Origin: Sneathiella sp.
Lineage (GTDB): Bacteria; Pseudomonadota; Alphaproteobacteria; Sneathiellales; Sneathiellaceae
Assembly: GCA_016765515.1 (NCBI GenBank)
Contig: JAESPT010000138.1
Location: forward strand, 1-6,481
Length of the DNA stretch: 6,481 nucleotides
Direction of reading: 5' to 3'
Shown: in pieces, positions 5,680 through 6,481 of the stretch
Position numbering within the stretch: position 1 is the first letter of the stretch
Layout: each line of letters begins with the position of its first letter
Program-made: the position numbers and the translations under genes
Notes under the pieces: model-generated
Databases searched by the model: none
The model's input: the letters and a program-made list of their open reading frames with translations, nothing else
What the model was told of the DNA's origin: nothing

Positions 5680-6481
5680 TATTTTTGCTTATCCAAATTG
5701 GCGTCAAACGGTGTTTTCATCTGCGCAAGAAAACTCATTGGATAGCGCCGATTAATTAGCCCCAGATCCCCAACCTGCTTGCCCGCCGGTAAATAGCGTG
5801 TCCTGAAAATTACATCCCAAAGAATGAGGTTATTGCCAAAATTATGATCAGATTCTTTAGGGACCTTCGAATGATGCCAGCGATGCAGTTCCGGACCGCT
5901 GACGATGTAATTCAGAAAACCAAGTCTTATGGAACAATTGGAATGCTGAAAAAATCCGTTTATCGCATAGAAAACCAAATAGGCTGCCAGCACGTCTGGA
6001 GACAATCCCAATAACGCAAATGGCAGCGCATCAACCATGAATTGCGCGGCTTTGTCCACAGGGTGGAAACGGCCGACATTCAGCCAGTAGAGTTTGTGAG
6101 ACGAATGATGCACGGCATGAAATCGCCACAGGGCCGAATATTTGTGAAACCCGCGATGCAGCCAATAGCGCGGAAATTCTGCCAGGATAACCATCAGAAT
6201 AACCTGCAAAATAACCGGCCAGTCATGGGGCCACAGAGTGTCTATGGTCCAGCCTCGGGTATGCAGGACTTCGGCCACGTAGAGCACGAGAGAGGCGGTC
6301 AACAGGAACGGCAGCCCGACCTGTATAATCACCAAAAATGTAATATCTGTCGGGATTTCACCCCCGTCGGGTTTCCAGTTTTTGCGGTACGGAAACTTTA
6401 ACTCGTGGCAGGTGATAAAAAACGCAGCAATCGTCACCGCCAGATAAGCCGACGCTGTCACAGGCAACCCGGCATTCTGAA
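5679..6481 (-). CDS. Fatty acid hydroxylase / sterol desaturase superfamily membrane protein, 5' end outside the window
   Basis: At least 262 residues, counted from a TTG at 6467. The frame stays open to the window edge, so the real start is probably beyond base 6481 and TTG is only a possible start. The eight-histidine di-iron pattern is present: HRGFH at 104-108 (HX3H), HAVHH at 117-121 (HX2HH), FQHSN with H175, and HRWHH at 195-199 (HX2HH), plus H208. Hydrophobic segments at about 4-20, 42-68, 84-97 and 146-173 mark an integral inner-membrane protein with the iron site on the cytoplasmic face. The family uses O2 and electrons to hydroxylate or desaturate lipids. The substrate cannot be read here. 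Its stop TAA overlaps the GH3 start (TAATG), pointing to co-translation and a shared pathway in which it may modify the acyl chain. A C5-sterol-desaturase or carotenoid role is less likely given the neighbours. Confidence 0.88.
   Translation of the reverse strand, partial: QNAGLPVTASAYLAVTIAAFFITCHELKFPYRKNWKPDGGEIPTDITFLVIIQVGLPFLLTASLVLYVAEVLHTRGWTIDTLWPHDWPVILQVILMVILAEFPRYWLHRGFHKYSALWRFHAVHHSSHKLYWLNVGRFHPVDKAAQFMVDALPFALLGLSPDVLAAYLVFYAINGFFQHSNCSIRLGFLNYIVSGPELHRWHHSKVPKESDHNFGNNLILWDVIFRTRYLPAGKQVGDLGLINRRYPMSFLAQMKTPFDANLDKQK

Noticed and set aside
6042..6401. 119-codon + strand frame opposite the hydroxylase gene
   Set aside because: Antisense to the His-box-containing coding sequence; its Met-, His- and Gln-rich composition is what a shadow frame of that gene would give.

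Overview
The window looks like chromosomal DNA of a Gram-negative proteobacterium of moderate GC, most likely an alphaproteobacterium. The basis is the PspA-PspB-PspC set with a short PspC whose C-terminus closely follows the enterobacterial one, and the gene families on the other strand. The genus cannot be read from the sequence. No tRNA, rRNA, CRISPR array, insertion sequence or phage gene is visible.

Left part (1-1308, + strand): the 3' end of a phage-shock-protein operon. It holds a 5'-truncated pspA, a complete pspB and a complete pspC, closely spaced and co-directional. PspA is the peripheral membrane-stabilising protein, and PspB and PspC are its inner-membrane partners. The usual regulator and sigma-54 promoter would lie before base 1.

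Middle (1309-2363): an AT-rich spacer of about 300 bases holds two small dyads and a candidate 37-residue reading frame with a strong Shine-Dalgarno sequence. It leads into a + strand class I methyltransferase that resembles the animal METTL7/TMT1 thiol methyltransferases. That gene converges on the - strand block across a 121-base spacer without an obvious terminator.

Right part (2364-6481, - strand; read from high to low coordinates): a probable operon of four genes. In order they are a fatty-acid-hydroxylase/sterol-desaturase membrane di-iron enzyme (5' end outside the window), a GH3-type acyl-acid amido synthetase broken by one apparent frameshift, an enolase-superfamily enzyme related to dipeptide epimerases but with an altered DxD motif, and a small zinc-binding GFA/CENP-V family protein. 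The first three are joined by 1- to 4-base overlaps or an 8-base gap. This fits a small pathway in which an acyl chain is hydroxylated, activated by adenylation and joined to an amine or amino acid, with an epimerase or racemase acting on the product or its precursor. That pathway is inference from families and order.

The main points for a second look are this cluster, the frameshift in the GH3 gene (with an ATGA stop/start overlap at the end of the shifted frame), and the unusual active-site details of the enolase-family enzyme.
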